NCBI GenBank assembly: GCA_030427245.1
Contig: JAUHXA010000040.1
Coordinates: forward strand, 1-62,726
From: Bacteroidia bacterium
Lineage (GTDB): Bacteria; Bacteroidota; Bacteroidia; Chitinophagales; UBA2359
Reading direction: 5' to 3'
DNA length: 62,726 nt
The position numbers were made by a program, and so were the translations under genes. Positions 8,515-17,713 of this stretch are shown here, in pieces. Under the pieces are notes generated by a model. It saw only the letters and a list, made by a program, of their open reading frames with translations, did not search any database and was not told the DNA's origin. Position 1 is the stretch's first letter. Every line of letters starts with the position of its first letter.

Positions 8515-11091
8515 TTAAAAATAACTAATTTCTTCCTCACTTGATTCTTCTTGTCTTTCAATTCCCAATTTTTTTAAGAAAGCATCAACCTTGACTTCTT
8601 TTAACTCATTATGCAATATATCATTTAATGATACATTTTCAAAGCTTTGTAACTTTTTTAATGTATCTACTCCCATTTGTAATACCTTCTCATCTTCGAT
8701 ATAACTAATCATGCACAAGTGTTTCTGAAATCTTGAATCGTAGATTTCTTCATTCTGTACATACCCATCCAATAAATACGCTAAAGTTTTTGAAATATGT
8801 TGAATATCATCATTGTACAGGTATATCTTCAAAGATTTTTCATTAGAACTGATTGCCTCCTTATATCTTTTTTGAAGGCGAAATACCTCTGCCATTTTCT
8901 TATGAACCAAAGCTGTTTCGGGATGCATAGAATGTTGCTTTTCCCTAATCGCTAATGCCTTTTCAAAATATTGCATAGCGCCCTTATAGTTTTTCTTTTT
9001 TATCAATGTTTTCCCCACCAAAAAATATCGGTGAGCCAATTCTGCATTTTCCTCAACTACGGCTTCACTATATAAATTCAATGATTCAGTGTATTTTTCT
9101 AATGCAATGTCATACTTAGATTGATTGTAATGTAAATTACCCAAGTTTAAAGCATGTGTATTTTTTGCTATGTAGGTTTCTCCATGAAATCTTATCTTTT
9201 CTATCAAAGATTTTTCAAAGAACTCCAAGGCAAGATTGAATTCTTTCTTCTTTATATGCAAATTTCCCAATTCATCCAAAATGGCATAATAAGTTGAGTT
9301 AGATCTGTCATTTTTACAAAAAGCGAGTAGTTTTTCTGCAATTTTCTGTGCTTTGTCATACAGGTGAAGCCTTGAATAAATAACAACTAAATTGTATTCG
9401 GTAGTCAATGTATGAGGGTGCTCATTGCCTAATTTCTTTTGTCTAATATCCAATGCTGTCTGTGTTGCATCCAAAGCAAGGGAATAACGACCCATTTTTT
9501 GAAAAAAACTACCCAAGTTGTGGTAACTCATAGCTACCGAAGGGTGATTTTTTCCCATCAATTTTTCCTTTTCCGAAATAGCTTCATATTGGTATTCCTT
9601 GGCTTTCTCATAGTCACCAATAGCTTCATACACCACAGCTGAATTTGCAATAATAATACCTGCTAACATCTTTGTACGCTCATTGGCATTTACTTGATTC
9701 CGACAAATTTCAAGTGCGTCCTCCAACAATCCTATAGCTTTTTTTTGCCCTTTACTCCCCAATTTAAAATGAGGGCGAGATACATTTTGATACAATGCTG
9801 CTAAATCCGTATTGTTAGTTCCTTTATGGAATTTACATATTCCAATAGCCTTATTATAAGATTCAATAGATTCGACAAAACTTCCTGTTTCATAATAAAT
9901 ACTTCCAATCCTTTGATGTATTTTTATTATATCTTCATGTAAGAATTCGAGTACTTCTTTCTTTTTCGTCTTATTCTTGCCTACGTAATCTTTGCAGTAA
10001 TTTAGATTCAGTTCTAAATAGCCTAAAGCTTCTTCATATTGTCCCAAAGTTTGTAGTCCTGATATAAAATTATTCATTGCCGAAATTCTTTCTTTGACAT
10101 CAATATCGCTAAACTCACCAATATGTGTAATGAATTCATTAAGCAATTTACTGACGGCTATTGGGTCATTGTTAGCTTTGTTAAAACGAATTTTCAAGAA
10201 GGCAGTAATGATTTCATTTTCAATACTCTTAGGTGGAGATGATTTGGTATAATGCAAAAACATTAGGTGAACAATATTGAATAAATCCTGTTCTTTATAC
10301 TCTTTACTTTTAAATAAATTTGTACTGATTTTTTCAGCTTGATATAGTTGTTGCCCATCAATTTCAAAATCTTTTCGTAAATGTTCTAACAGAACAGACT
10401 CAACCTGCCAACCTTGTTCGGCTTCTCTAAGAATATTTGCAGCCTTTAAAGAATTGACATAGTACTTGTCTGTTAAATGTTGCAAAAAAAGAAGACTGCT
10501 GGGGTAAGCTAAAGCGAATATTCTCTGCGTATATACTTCGTTTTCCCTAAAAAAACCTTTAAACATATCATAGACTTTCAAGTTTATAGGTATTGTATCT
10601 TGCTGAATATCTATAGGTATATTTGTTCCACTTCGCGGAGTTTTTATTTCTTGATGAAGGATATTTAACAAATCTTTTGTCGTTTGTAAAAAAACTTCAT
10701 CAATATTTTTCTGTTCTTCTAAAACAATGGATTGCTTATTTTGAGGCAATAAGAAAGGAAGGTCATTAATTCCTGTCGAATCCCATAAACATGGACGTAC
10801 TAATATTGGTATAACGAGTTTGTTATCTTCTTTGTGTAATAGGATTGAATGATTAAGGTAGCGAAAGGTGTCATCATCACCGAGTAGGTCTGGACTACAT
10901 AAAACAACAATCACATTAGAGGATTTTAATCTTTTTTCTATTACTTTCTCTATGTTGTGCCCTCCAATAATCAGTTGTGAATGCCAAGTATCCAAAATTC
11001 CCTTACGTTTAGAAACTTTTAGGAAACCTTCCAGCTTTTTTAAGTATTCTTCATCTTTTTCGTGATGCAATATATATACTTGAATGGGCAT
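8515..11091 (-). CDS. TIR-domain protein with C-terminal TPR array
   Basis: 858 residues. Residues 1-150 resemble a bacterial TIR domain: YILHHEKDEEYLKKLEGFL, then DTWHSQLIIGG, VIVVLCSPDLL and IPILVRPCLW. Residues ~165-330 are helical without a recognisable motif. From ~340 to ~790 there are at least ten tetratricopeptide repeats of the kinesin-light-chain kind (YEEALGYLELNL, HPSVAMSYHNLGSFFQKMGR). TIR domains in bacteria often hydrolyse NAD+ in antiphage defence, and TPRs form the sensing or scaffold part. At the usual position of the NADase glutamate this protein seems to have Asn80, so it may be a signalling adaptor rather than an enzyme (inference). No signal peptide, so cytoplasmic. It starts 103 nt upstream of the giant secreted protein's signal-peptide start and has the same orientation. 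Confidence 0.85.
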   Translation of the reverse strand: MPIQVYILHHEKDEEYLKKLEGFLKVSKRKGILDTWHSQLIIGGHNIEKVIEKRLKSSNVIVVLCSPDLLGDDDTFRYLNHSILLHKEDNKLVIPILVRPCLWDSTGINDLPFLLPQNKQSIVLEEQKNIDEVFLQTTKDLLNILHQEIKTPRSGTNIPIDIQQDTIPINLKVYDMFKGFFRENEVYTQRIFALAYPSSLLFLQHLTDKYYVNSLKAANILREAEQGWQVESVLLEHLRKDFEIDGQQLYQAEKISTNLFKSKEYKEQDLFNIVHLMFLHYTKSSPPKSIENEIITAFLKIRFNKANNDPIAVSKLLNEFITHIGEFSDIDVKERISAMNNFISGLQTLGQYEEALGYLELNLNYCKDYVGKNKTKKKEVLEFLHEDIIKIHQRIGSIYYETGSFVESIESYNKAIGICKFHKGTNNTDLAALYQNVSRPHFKLGSKGQKKAIGLLEDALEICRNQVNANERTKMLAGIIIANSAVVYEAIGDYEKAKEYQYEAISEKEKLMGKNHPSVAMSYHNLGSFFQKMGRYSLALDATQTALDIRQKKLGNEHPHTLTTEYNLVVIYSRLHLYDKAQKIAEKLLAFCKNDRSNSTYYAILDELGNLHIKKKEFNLALEFFEKSLIEKIRFHGETYIAKNTHALNLGNLHYNQSKYDIALEKYTESLNLYSEAVVEENAELAHRYFLVGKTLIKKKNYKGAMQYFEKALAIREKQHSMHPETALVHKKMAEVFRLQKRYKEAISSNEKSLKIYLYNDDIQHISKTLAYLLDGYVQNEEIYDSRFQKHLCMISYIEDEKVLQMGVDTLKKLQSFENVSLNDILHNELKEVKVDAFLKKLGIERQEESSEEEISYF

Positions 11092-11309
11092 GGTATCGGG
11101 CGTTTAATTTTTACAGTTCTTCTATACAAAATACATTATTTAATAAGAAGGTAAACAAAGTTGGCATTTTTTTTTGGTTTTTCAAGCCAATAGAATGTCA
11201 ATTTTACTGCTTATAGGTTGTTAAGTTTGAGAATTTCTCTTATTTTGTATCAATCCCTCCCCTATCACCGTTATATGAATAATTTAGACTGAAACTTAAA
11301 CTGTTCTTC

Positions 11310-12818
11310 ATGCGTAACCGTTTCGCCATTCTTTGTTTGCTATTGTTTTGTTTTAGTAGTGCTGTTATGTCACAGCCACCTGCTTTCATTTCCCCTACCA
11401 ATGATGCCGTTCATTCGACTTTGCATCTTCGTTACCAACAGTATAAAGAACATTCCATCAAAGACAGGCGGTTCAAACAAACAGACATCATCCCGCTGAT
11501 AGAACGCTTGCAGAAAGATCCTTTGTTTTTGGTAAATCGAGTGGGGAAATCGGTAGAAGGACGGAATATTTACTTGGTAAAATTGGGGCGAGGACAAAAA
11601 AAGGTCTTGATGTGGTCGCAAATGCACGGCAATGAACCGACTGCAACAATGGCATTGATGGACATCTTCAATTTTTTTCGACAAAAGGACGACCTGACTC
11701 AGTGGAAAAATGAACTCTTGGATAGCCTAACGATTTACTTCATTCCGATGCTCAATCCCGATGGAGTTGAACGATTTGAAAGGCGCAATGCTTTGGATAT
11801 AGATTTGAATCGAGACGCTGTTCGACTGCAATCCCCCGAAGCGCAAATATTGAAGCGTATTCACGACCAAGTACAGCCAGATTTCGCCTTTAATCTGCAC
11901 GATCAAACTACGCAATACAGTGCAGGCCGTTGTTCGTCAGCAGCCACTCTTTCATTTTTAGCTCCTTCTTTTAATTATGCCAAAGACATCAATAAAAACC
12001 GCTTCAAAGCCATGCAAGTGGTAAGTCATTTGAACAAGGTTTTGCAGACTTACATTCCTCGACAAGTCGCTCGATACAGCGACGACTATGAACCGAGAGC
12101 TTTTGGCGACAATATGCAAAAGTGGGGAACGAGTGCCATACTGATTGAAGCGGGAGGTTATGCACAGGATTATGAGAAACAATACAATCGTCAATTGCAT
12201 TTTGTGACCTTGCTTCAAGCTTGTGAAACGATTGCAAAAATGAGCTATCAAACCGAAACATTGGAGGATTATTATAGGATTCCTCAAAATGAAAAAACCC
12301 TTTTTCACCTCTTGCTGCGAAATGTGGTGGTAGACAAGGAAGGGAAGGATTATTTATTGGACATTGCCTTCAAAAGTTATGAAGCAGAATACAATCAATT
12401 TCGTAATTTTTATTTCTACAACCAAATTGAAGACCTAGGCGATTTATCGGTTTTTCATGGTTATCAAGAATTGGATGCCAATGGATTGAGGGCGGTGCCA
12501 GGTCTTTTGTATCCACATATATTTGACAATGTGGATGATTTGAAGTATTTGGACATGTTGAGCATATTGAAGCAGGGTTATACCAATGTCAAACTCCGAG
12601 AAGTCCCCAACGACAACCGCTATCACCAACTCCCCATTCGTCTGTCTTCTATCAGCCGAAATATCACCAATAAAATCGAGCTACATCGAAGTTCCAATTT
12701 TCTTTTACAGGCAGAAGATGGCACTTATCGCTATGCGGTCGTGAATGGTTTTTTGTTTGATTTGCAGGAAGGGAACAAAGGTGCGTATAAGATGCCGAGT
12801 GAAGGAGTTTCGAGGTAA
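11310..12818 (+). CDS. Secreted M14-family zinc carboxypeptidase
   Basis: 502 residues with a signal peptide (residues 1-21, ending VMSQ). The M14 fold is shown by the zinc-binding motif HGNE (His106, Glu109), the substrate region NPDGVERF and DLNRD (~149-169), the third zinc ligand His197 in NLHDQ, and the likely catalytic Glu280 in ILIEAGG. All expected catalytic residues are therefore present. The family removes C-terminal residues or cleaves peptide cross-links in the periplasm or outside the cell. The last ~200 residues are a C-terminal extension of unknown role. It is transcribed alone, divergent from the TIR-TPR gene and convergent with the thioredoxin-fold gene. No C-terminal T9SS domain is seen, so it probably stays in the periplasm. 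Confidence 0.88.
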   Translation: MRNRFAILCLLLFCFSSAVMSQPPAFISPTNDAVHSTLHLRYQQYKEHSIKDRRFKQTDIIPLIERLQKDPLFLVNRVGKSVEGRNIYLVKLGRGQKKVLMWSQMHGNEPTATMALMDIFNFFRQKDDLTQWKNELLDSLTIYFIPMLNPDGVERFERRNALDIDLNRDAVRLQSPEAQILKRIHDQVQPDFAFNLHDQTTQYSAGRCSSAATLSFLAPSFNYAKDINKNRFKAMQVVSHLNKVLQTYIPRQVARYSDDYEPRAFGDNMQKWGTSAILIEAGGYAQDYEKQYNRQLHFVTLLQACETIAKMSYQTETLEDYYRIPQNEKTLFHLLLRNVVVDKEGKDYLLDIAFKSYEAEYNQFRNFYFYNQIEDLGDLSVFHGYQELDANGLRAVPGLLYPHIFDNVDDLKYLDMLSILKQGYTNVKLREVPNDNRYHQLPIRLSSISRNITNKIELHRSSNFLLQAEDGTYRYAVVNGFLFDLQEGNKGAYKMPSEGVSR

Positions 12819-12942
12819 ACAGGTGTTGGAGTTGATGGTTGTTTTTAATCTACAATTGGTTATTAACCCAACCACATTGCATTACCGATACATTTCATTC
12901 TCTTTGAGTTCTCGAAGAAGGTGTTTTTTTAATTTTCCAATT

Positions 12943-14301
12943 CTATAATCTCGTTTTTATATCATCCATCAAATCTTTGATTTCCTTGGGGTCAATCTTT
13001 CTAATTTCTGCAATTTTCAAAGTTATTTCTGCTGTCTCCAGAGCCTTCTCTTTTTGCTTCAATCGGTAGTAGACATAAGTAAGCGTGAGATTAGAAGCAT
13101 ATTCGGTATCTATTTTTGCGCCCTCCTTGGCCCACAACAAAGCCTCTTCTAAAGAGCGAGTATCGTCAGAGTGTTTGGCAATATTGAAGGCCAGTTCGTT
13201 GAGAAGTTGGGGGTTGGTAATATTTTTAGTTTTGACATATTCTACCGCAGTTTTGGTGTAATTTTCCCATTCGTCGACACCTTGATAATACCTCATTTTC
13301 ATGTCAAATTCAAACTCATCTTTAAATGGAAGATTGGCCTGACTGATGATGTCAATGGCATATTCAAAAATGACCTTATCCTGTTCTTTTATGGCTGTTT
13401 GAATACTATTGAATATGGCAGATTTGATTCTATTGTTGATTTTATCGCTGCCTACTTCGACTTTGAAGTATTGAATATCTTTTAAAAAAAGGTGAATAGC
13501 ATCATTTTCTACTGTTTCAGAAAAGTCATAGAGAAATTGACGATTGATTTCATTTCTGAGTCTGGTTCTTTCCAGTTTTAGGTATTGATTAACAACCGTA
13601 TGATAAGGGCGTTTGCGTTCTTTCAGCGCATAGGCATAGTTTCTCAAATCATCCGTTGAAATCTTTCTGCTGTAATATGCAGCTTCCCATTCTTCCAACT
13701 GTTGTTCTGTAAAGAGTTTCTTTGTTTGAGGCGCAGTCGAAGCAGGTGTAGAGAGGCTTTCTCTTGCCGTTTGGGTTTTCTGTGGAATAGCGGGTTGCTT
13801 ATTGTAAGGAGTTGATTCAATGATTTTTTTGCCTTCAATGTCTGGCACTCCATCTATTTTATAAAAAGGTAGATCACTATTGGTTATAACCTTATAGACC
13901 AATTCCAAATACGCAGAGGTTGGAGAAGTTTGATTCGTCTGATGTATTAACCTTCCCTCGACATCGAAATACAGAAAAGAGGGAAAATGTTTGATATTGA
14001 AAGCATTTACCAGACTTTGGACAGAAGGTTCTCTACCATTTACTTGATAATTGACAAAGTAGTCGTTGTGGTATAACGCTGCTTGTTGGTGGGTAAAAAC
14101 TCGATTTTCTACCTCTCGGCATACACTGGAGTTGGGCTCATAGATGTAGATGAATATCAATTTGGTTTGTGCTTTTGCCTGTTTCTTCAAATGCTCCAAA
14201 GTTTGATCTCCTTTTACAAACTGTATGGAATGTTTTTGGGCAACTGTTTTGGATGCTGATAAAACCAAGCAAATACACACTAATAAACTCCAAACGTGCA
14301 T
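12943..14301 (-). CDS. Exported thioredoxin-fold protein with TPR-like C-terminal half
   Basis: The start at 14301 places a signal peptide (MHVWSLLVCICLVLSASKTV, then AQ) at the N-terminus, 452 residues in all. An ATG at 14373 would put 24 polar residues in front of it. Residues ~30-145 resemble the thioredoxin/DUF255 fold (LIFIYIYEPNSSVCREVE, HFPSFLYFDVEGR with cis-Pro107). The usual CxxC is SxxC here (Ser58, Cys61), so a classical disulfide-reductase cycle is unlikely. A low-complexity linker (Ser/Thr/Pro/Lys) joins this to a helical half with TPR-like segments (NELAFNIAKHSDDTRSLEEAL, ALLWAKEGAK, YVYYRLKQKEKALETA). The substrate is unknown. The gene is convergent with the M14 peptidase gene. 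Confidence 0.75.
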   Translation of the reverse strand: MHVWSLLVCICLVLSASKTVAQKHSIQFVKGDQTLEHLKKQAKAQTKLIFIYIYEPNSSVCREVENRVFTHQQAALYHNDYFVNYQVNGREPSVQSLVNAFNIKHFPSFLYFDVEGRLIHQTNQTSPTSAYLELVYKVITNSDLPFYKIDGVPDIEGKKIIESTPYNKQPAIPQKTQTARESLSTPASTAPQTKKLFTEQQLEEWEAAYYSRKISTDDLRNYAYALKERKRPYHTVVNQYLKLERTRLRNEINRQFLYDFSETVENDAIHLFLKDIQYFKVEVGSDKINNRIKSAIFNSIQTAIKEQDKVIFEYAIDIISQANLPFKDEFEFDMKMRYYQGVDEWENYTKTAVEYVKTKNITNPQLLNELAFNIAKHSDDTRSLEEALLWAKEGAKIDTEYASNLTLTYVYYRLKQKEKALETAEITLKIAEIRKIDPKEIKDLMDDIKTRL

Positions 14302-14404
14302 ACAAAAAAAAGATAGAATCTTGTCCGTATTATTTTCTGCAAAACAATAATAAGATGGTATAGATCTATTCATAGTAGTAATGGTTAAGCCGATTCAAAA
14401 AACA

Positions 14405-14434
14405 AGTTCCAGTTCCAGTTCCAGTTCCAGTTCC
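14405..14434. repeat. Hexanucleotide tandem repeat, five copies of AGTTCC
   Basis: Five perfect copies of AGTTCC lie between the divergent thioredoxin-fold gene (start 14301) and tatD (start 14550). Copy number in such a repeat can change by slippage. It lies in the likely promoter region of the minus-strand gene. Confidence 0.95.
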
Positions 14435-14549
14435 AATAATTGTCTGATAGATTATTGATTTTAAAATTGAAGTCGGTAATTTGATATTTAGCATCATTAA
14501 ATAGAATATTTTTTTAACTTTACAGAAGCAAGTATAAGTCCCATTCAAT

Positions 14550-15341
14550 ATGATTCAATTAATTGATACTCACGCTCATCTTTATGTAGAGCAATTTGAC
14601 GAAGACCGAGCAGCCATGCTTCAAAGAGCATTTGATGCAGGTGTTCAAAAGATTTTTCTACCAAATATAGATAGTCGTTATACCGATTCGCTTTATCAAC
14701 TTAACCAACAATACCCAGACCGTTGCCTGCCAATGATGGGCATACATCCTTGTTCTATCAAAGCGGATTACCAAACAGAACTCAATGCTGCCTATCAAGC
14801 ACTGAAGGACAAGCCTTCTCTTTTTGCGGCAATTGGTGAAATAGGACTGGACTTCTATTGGGATCTTACTTATAAAAATGAGCAAATTGAAGCCCTAAAA
14901 ACACAAATCAATTGGGCAAAAGAATTTGGCTTACCCATCGTCCTACATTGTCGCGACTCCTTTAATGAAACCTTTGAGATAGTAAAATCTATGAATGATG
15001 AAAAATTAACAGGCATTTTTCATTGTTTCACTGGTTCAACAAGTGATGCCCAAAAGGTTATTGACTTAAAGGGTTTTTACATGGGTCTTGGAGGAGTGAC
15101 TACTTACAAAAATAGCAAAGATTTATCAGAAACCATCAAAAATACGCCTCTAAAATACTTTGTATTGGAAACAGATGCGCCTTATTTAGTGCCACATACC
15201 TATCGAAAGAAAAAACATAAAAGAAATGAAAGTGCTTTCATTGTAGCAGTTGCAGAAAAAGTAGCAGAGCTAAAAGATACGAGTATGGAAGAAGTGGCAC
15301 AGATTACAACTCAAAATGCAATGAAAATTTTTTATAATTGA
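14550..15341 (+). CDS. tatD: TatD-family metal-dependent deoxyribonuclease
   Basis: 263 residues, the normal length of the family. The amidohydrolase-fold metal ligands are all visible: His8 and His10 in DTHAHL, Glu97 in GEIGLDFY, His133 in VLHCRD, His158 in FHCFTGS and Asp209 in ETDAPYL. TatD enzymes are cytoplasmic 3'-5' exonucleases acting on single-stranded DNA or RNA, linked to DNA repair and DNA-fragment degradation. The gene is divergent from the thioredoxin-fold gene across a ~250-bp gap that contains a hexamer repeat, and is followed by a tRNA gene. The next 230 bp after its stop hold no gene. Confidence 0.93.
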   Translation: MIQLIDTHAHLYVEQFDEDRAAMLQRAFDAGVQKIFLPNIDSRYTDSLYQLNQQYPDRCLPMMGIHPCSIKADYQTELNAAYQALKDKPSLFAAIGEIGLDFYWDLTYKNEQIEALKTQINWAKEFGLPIVLHCRDSFNETFEIVKSMNDEKLTGIFHCFTGSTSDAQKVIDLKGFYMGLGGVTTYKNSKDLSETIKNTPLKYFVLETDAPYLVPHTYRKKKHKRNESAFIVAVAEKVAELKDTSMEEVAQITTQNAMKIFYN

Positions 15342-15578
15342 AGCCTCAAAGATTTTGATATTTATTTTTTTTTTTGAATTTTTGTTTATCAATTGGGATT
15401 TTGCGTATATTGCTCGCAAAGTCGGTAGCAAAATTTAGAAAATGAATAATTTTTGTATTTTTTGCATTGATTTTTATAGAGCAACCACAATAATTTCAAA
15501 AAACAGCTTAATGTTTTTTTGGTTGAAAATCAGATGCTAAGTTAAGTGAGAGATTCTTTGATTCGCAACTTTTAGTAT

Positions 15579-15666
15579 AGAGAGGTGACCGAGTGGCTGA
15601 AGGTGCACGCCTGGAAAGCGTGTGTACTCTAACCGAGTACCGAGGGTTCGAATCCCTTCCTCTCTG
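15579..15666 (+). tRNA. tRNA-Ser(GGA)
   Basis: A full class II tRNA. The acceptor stem AGAGAGG pairs with CCTCTCT, followed by discriminator G. The anticodon stem CACGC/GCGTG encloses a loop with anticodon GGA at 15613-15615. There is a long variable arm (GTACTC..GAGTAC) and a T-loop TTCGAAT. CCA is not encoded. The anticodon reads UCC and UCU serine codons. Confidence 0.96.
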
Positions 15667-15712
15667 CAATTTTTGGTTCTAACTAACTATTTTAATCATA
15701 AAAGGAATAAAT

Positions 15713-16543
15713 ATGAAAAAATTGTTTACGCTATTGCTGATGTGTACACTGGCTGTATTCGGTAGTAGCTCTGCTTTCGCACAGATTAACGATGTAACAA
15801 CCACTAATGATCTGAGTTTTGCCGTAGCGCAAACTACTCAAGCGACTACTACAGCCATGGTTCCTCTTTCAAGTACGGATGAAGGAGAAGAGACAATGCA
15901 AGAACTTCTAAAACGTTACTTCATTGATGGAGACTGGCGCTTTATGAGTATTGTATTAGTCTGTTTGATTTTGGGTTTAGCCCTTTGTATTGAGCGTATT
16001 TTGGCTCTAAACCTTGCAACAACAAATACTAATAAGTTGTTGCAAAATGTAGAAACTGCCTTGCAGGAAGGAGATTTGGAGAAAGCCAAAGAAGTGGCTC
16101 GCTCTACAAGAGGTCCTGTAGCTAGTATTTTCTATCAAGGTTTGGACAGAGTAGATGATGGTATTGACATTGTCGAAAAATCCATTGTGTCTTATGGTTC
16201 TGTTCAGATGGGACAGTTGGAAAGAGGTCTGGTTTGGATTTCTCTTTTCATCTCATTGGCCCCGATGTTGGGATTCATGGGTACAGTAATCGGTATGATT
16301 TCGGCGTTTGACTCTATCCAACAAGCGGGTGACATTTCTCCAAGTTTGGTAGCAGGTGGTATTAAGGTGGCACTTTTGACTACGGTATTTGGTTTGATTG
16401 TGGCGATTATCTTGCAGATTTTTTACAACTACATCCTCTCTAAATTGGATGGTATTGTAAACAGTATGGAAGATGCTTCTATCTCATTGGTTGATTTGTT
16501 GGTAAAATACAATGTTGCAAAAAGAACCCCTAGTGAGGGTTAA
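15713..16543 (+). CDS. exbB: MotA/TolQ/ExbB-family proton channel subunit
   Basis: 276 residues. A signal-like N-terminal segment (1-23) precedes the family core: membrane segments at ~77-95, ~173-199 and ~215-240, with the conserved stretch LAPMLGFMGTVIGMISAF and the GGIKVALLTTVFGL region. ExbB-type proteins form the pentameric inner-membrane channel that uses the proton gradient to energise TonB-dependent outer-membrane uptake or related machines. It is the first gene of a four-gene operon with a small membrane protein and two ExbD subunits. No tonB is in the window. The extra N-terminal segment is frequent in Bacteroidota members. Distinguishing ExbB from TolQ by sequence alone is uncertain. 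Confidence 0.9.
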   Translation: MKKLFTLLLMCTLAVFGSSSAFAQINDVTTTNDLSFAVAQTTQATTTAMVPLSSTDEGEETMQELLKRYFIDGDWRFMSIVLVCLILGLALCIERILALNLATTNTNKLLQNVETALQEGDLEKAKEVARSTRGPVASIFYQGLDRVDDGIDIVEKSIVSYGSVQMGQLERGLVWISLFISLAPMLGFMGTVIGMISAFDSIQQAGDISPSLVAGGIKVALLTTVFGLIVAIILQIFYNYILSKLDGIVNSMEDASISLVDLLVKYNVAKRTPSEG

Positions 16544-16724
16544 TTAGAATAGTTAGTTCAGAAAACAAACAGAAGGGATTTAGATTTCAGAAGTTTTTAT
16601 TTTGATTGACAAATAAATACAAGAAATACTAAATTACTGAAATCTTTGCCTTCTGTTTTTGACAACTATTCACCTTTTTCTAACATTTTTTTTTCAACAA
16701 AAAAACACCTAAAATTTTATAGAT

Positions 16725-17063
16725 ATGCAAGAATTAATGGTAAACATTGGTATACCTGTGGCACAGTTCTTAGTAGTTGTTGCCGCAATCCTAGCCATCG
16801 TATTTCCAGTTATATATGTATTGCGTAACCCTAAAGAATCAATGAGAATAATTATGGGGATTGGTATTTTTCTCGCAATTATGATTATTCTTTGGGTAAC
16901 TGCATCAAGTGAAATTACAGGAAGATTCTTAGCTTCTCAGTATAGCTATGTGACAGAAAGCATCATGAAATTGGTGAGTTTTTCTATCACAGCAGGCATA
17001 CTTTTTACGGTAGGTGCATTTATACTGACTATAGCAATGGAAGTTATGAATGCTTTTAAATAA
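16725..17063 (+). CDS. Small three-helix membrane protein of the exbBD operon
   Basis: 112 residues with three hydrophobic helices (about residues 6-27, 38-54 and 83-108), separated by short polar loops (RNPKESMR, SSEITGR). It lies between exbB and the first exbD, 22 nt before the latter, and so is very probably an accessory part of the same complex. A small membrane protein in this slot is common in Bacteroidota exbB-exbD-exbD operons. No enzymatic motif is visible. Confidence 0.75.
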   Translation: MQELMVNIGIPVAQFLVVVAAILAIVFPVIYVLRNPKESMRIIMGIGIFLAIMIILWVTASSEITGRFLASQYSYVTESIMKLVSFSITAGILFTVGAFILTIAMEVMNAFK

Positions 17064-17084
17064 CCTGAAAATCATCATATTAAC

Positions 17085-17636
17085 ATGTTAAAACGAAAGA
17101 AGAAGAAGTTAGAGGAAATGAACGCAAGTTCGATGGCAGACATCGCTTTCTTGTTGTTGATATTTTTCCTTGTAACTACTACGATGGATGTTGATAAGGG
17201 GCTTTTAGTGCTATTACCACCTTATTCGGAGGAGCCACCACCTGAAACCAAAGAGAACCAACGGAATGTATTGGATATTCTGGTCAATTCCAGAGACCAA
17301 CTGTTGGTAAAAGGAGAGTTGACGGAGGTTCGAGACCTTAAAGACATGGCAATAAAGCACGTTAACAATCGAGGTGCTAATCCGAAATATTCTGATAGTC
17401 CACAAGAAGCTGTTATGTCGTTGAAAAGCGATAGAGGTACTTCTTACAATATTTACATAACTGTTCAAAATGAGCTGAAGGCTGCGTACAATCAAATGCG
17501 TAATGAATATGCTAAGCAAAAATTTGGATTGGCTTATGAGGATTTGAGTAAGGAGGATCAAAAGACAGTTCGAGAGGAATATCCCTTGAAGATTTCGGAA
17601 GCTGAACCAGAAGATTTTACAGGAGAAGGAGGATAA
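17085..17636 (+). CDS. exbD: ExbD/TolR-family biopolymer transport protein (first copy)
   Basis: 183 residues. The N-terminus is basic and cytoplasmic (MLKRKKKKLEE). The single membrane helix carries the conserved proton-accepting Asp19 in MADIAFLLLIFFLV. A periplasmic domain follows (VLDILVNSRDQLLVKG). The charged, Glu-rich C-terminal part (AKQKFGLAYEDLSKEDQ) is longer than in E. coli ExbD and is typical of Bacteroidota. ExbD dimers sit inside the ExbB pentamer and couple proton flow to movement of the partner protein. Confidence 0.92.
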   Translation: MLKRKKKKLEEMNASSMADIAFLLLIFFLVTTTMDVDKGLLVLLPPYSEEPPPETKENQRNVLDILVNSRDQLLVKGELTEVRDLKDMAIKHVNNRGANPKYSDSPQEAVMSLKSDRGTSYNIYITVQNELKAAYNQMRNEYAKQKFGLAYEDLSKEDQKTVREEYPLKISEAEPEDFTGEGG

Positions 17637-17713
17637 GACAACACATTTTTATGTGTTGTTGATTCAGGTCTTTTATGTGTTTTTATTCTCTAACTCTTAA
17701 ACAAATTTTTATT

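Noticed and set aside
14366-14548. Minus-strand frame encoding a Gly-Thr repeat
   Set aside because: It is the translated AGTTCC microsatellite without promoter or family support.
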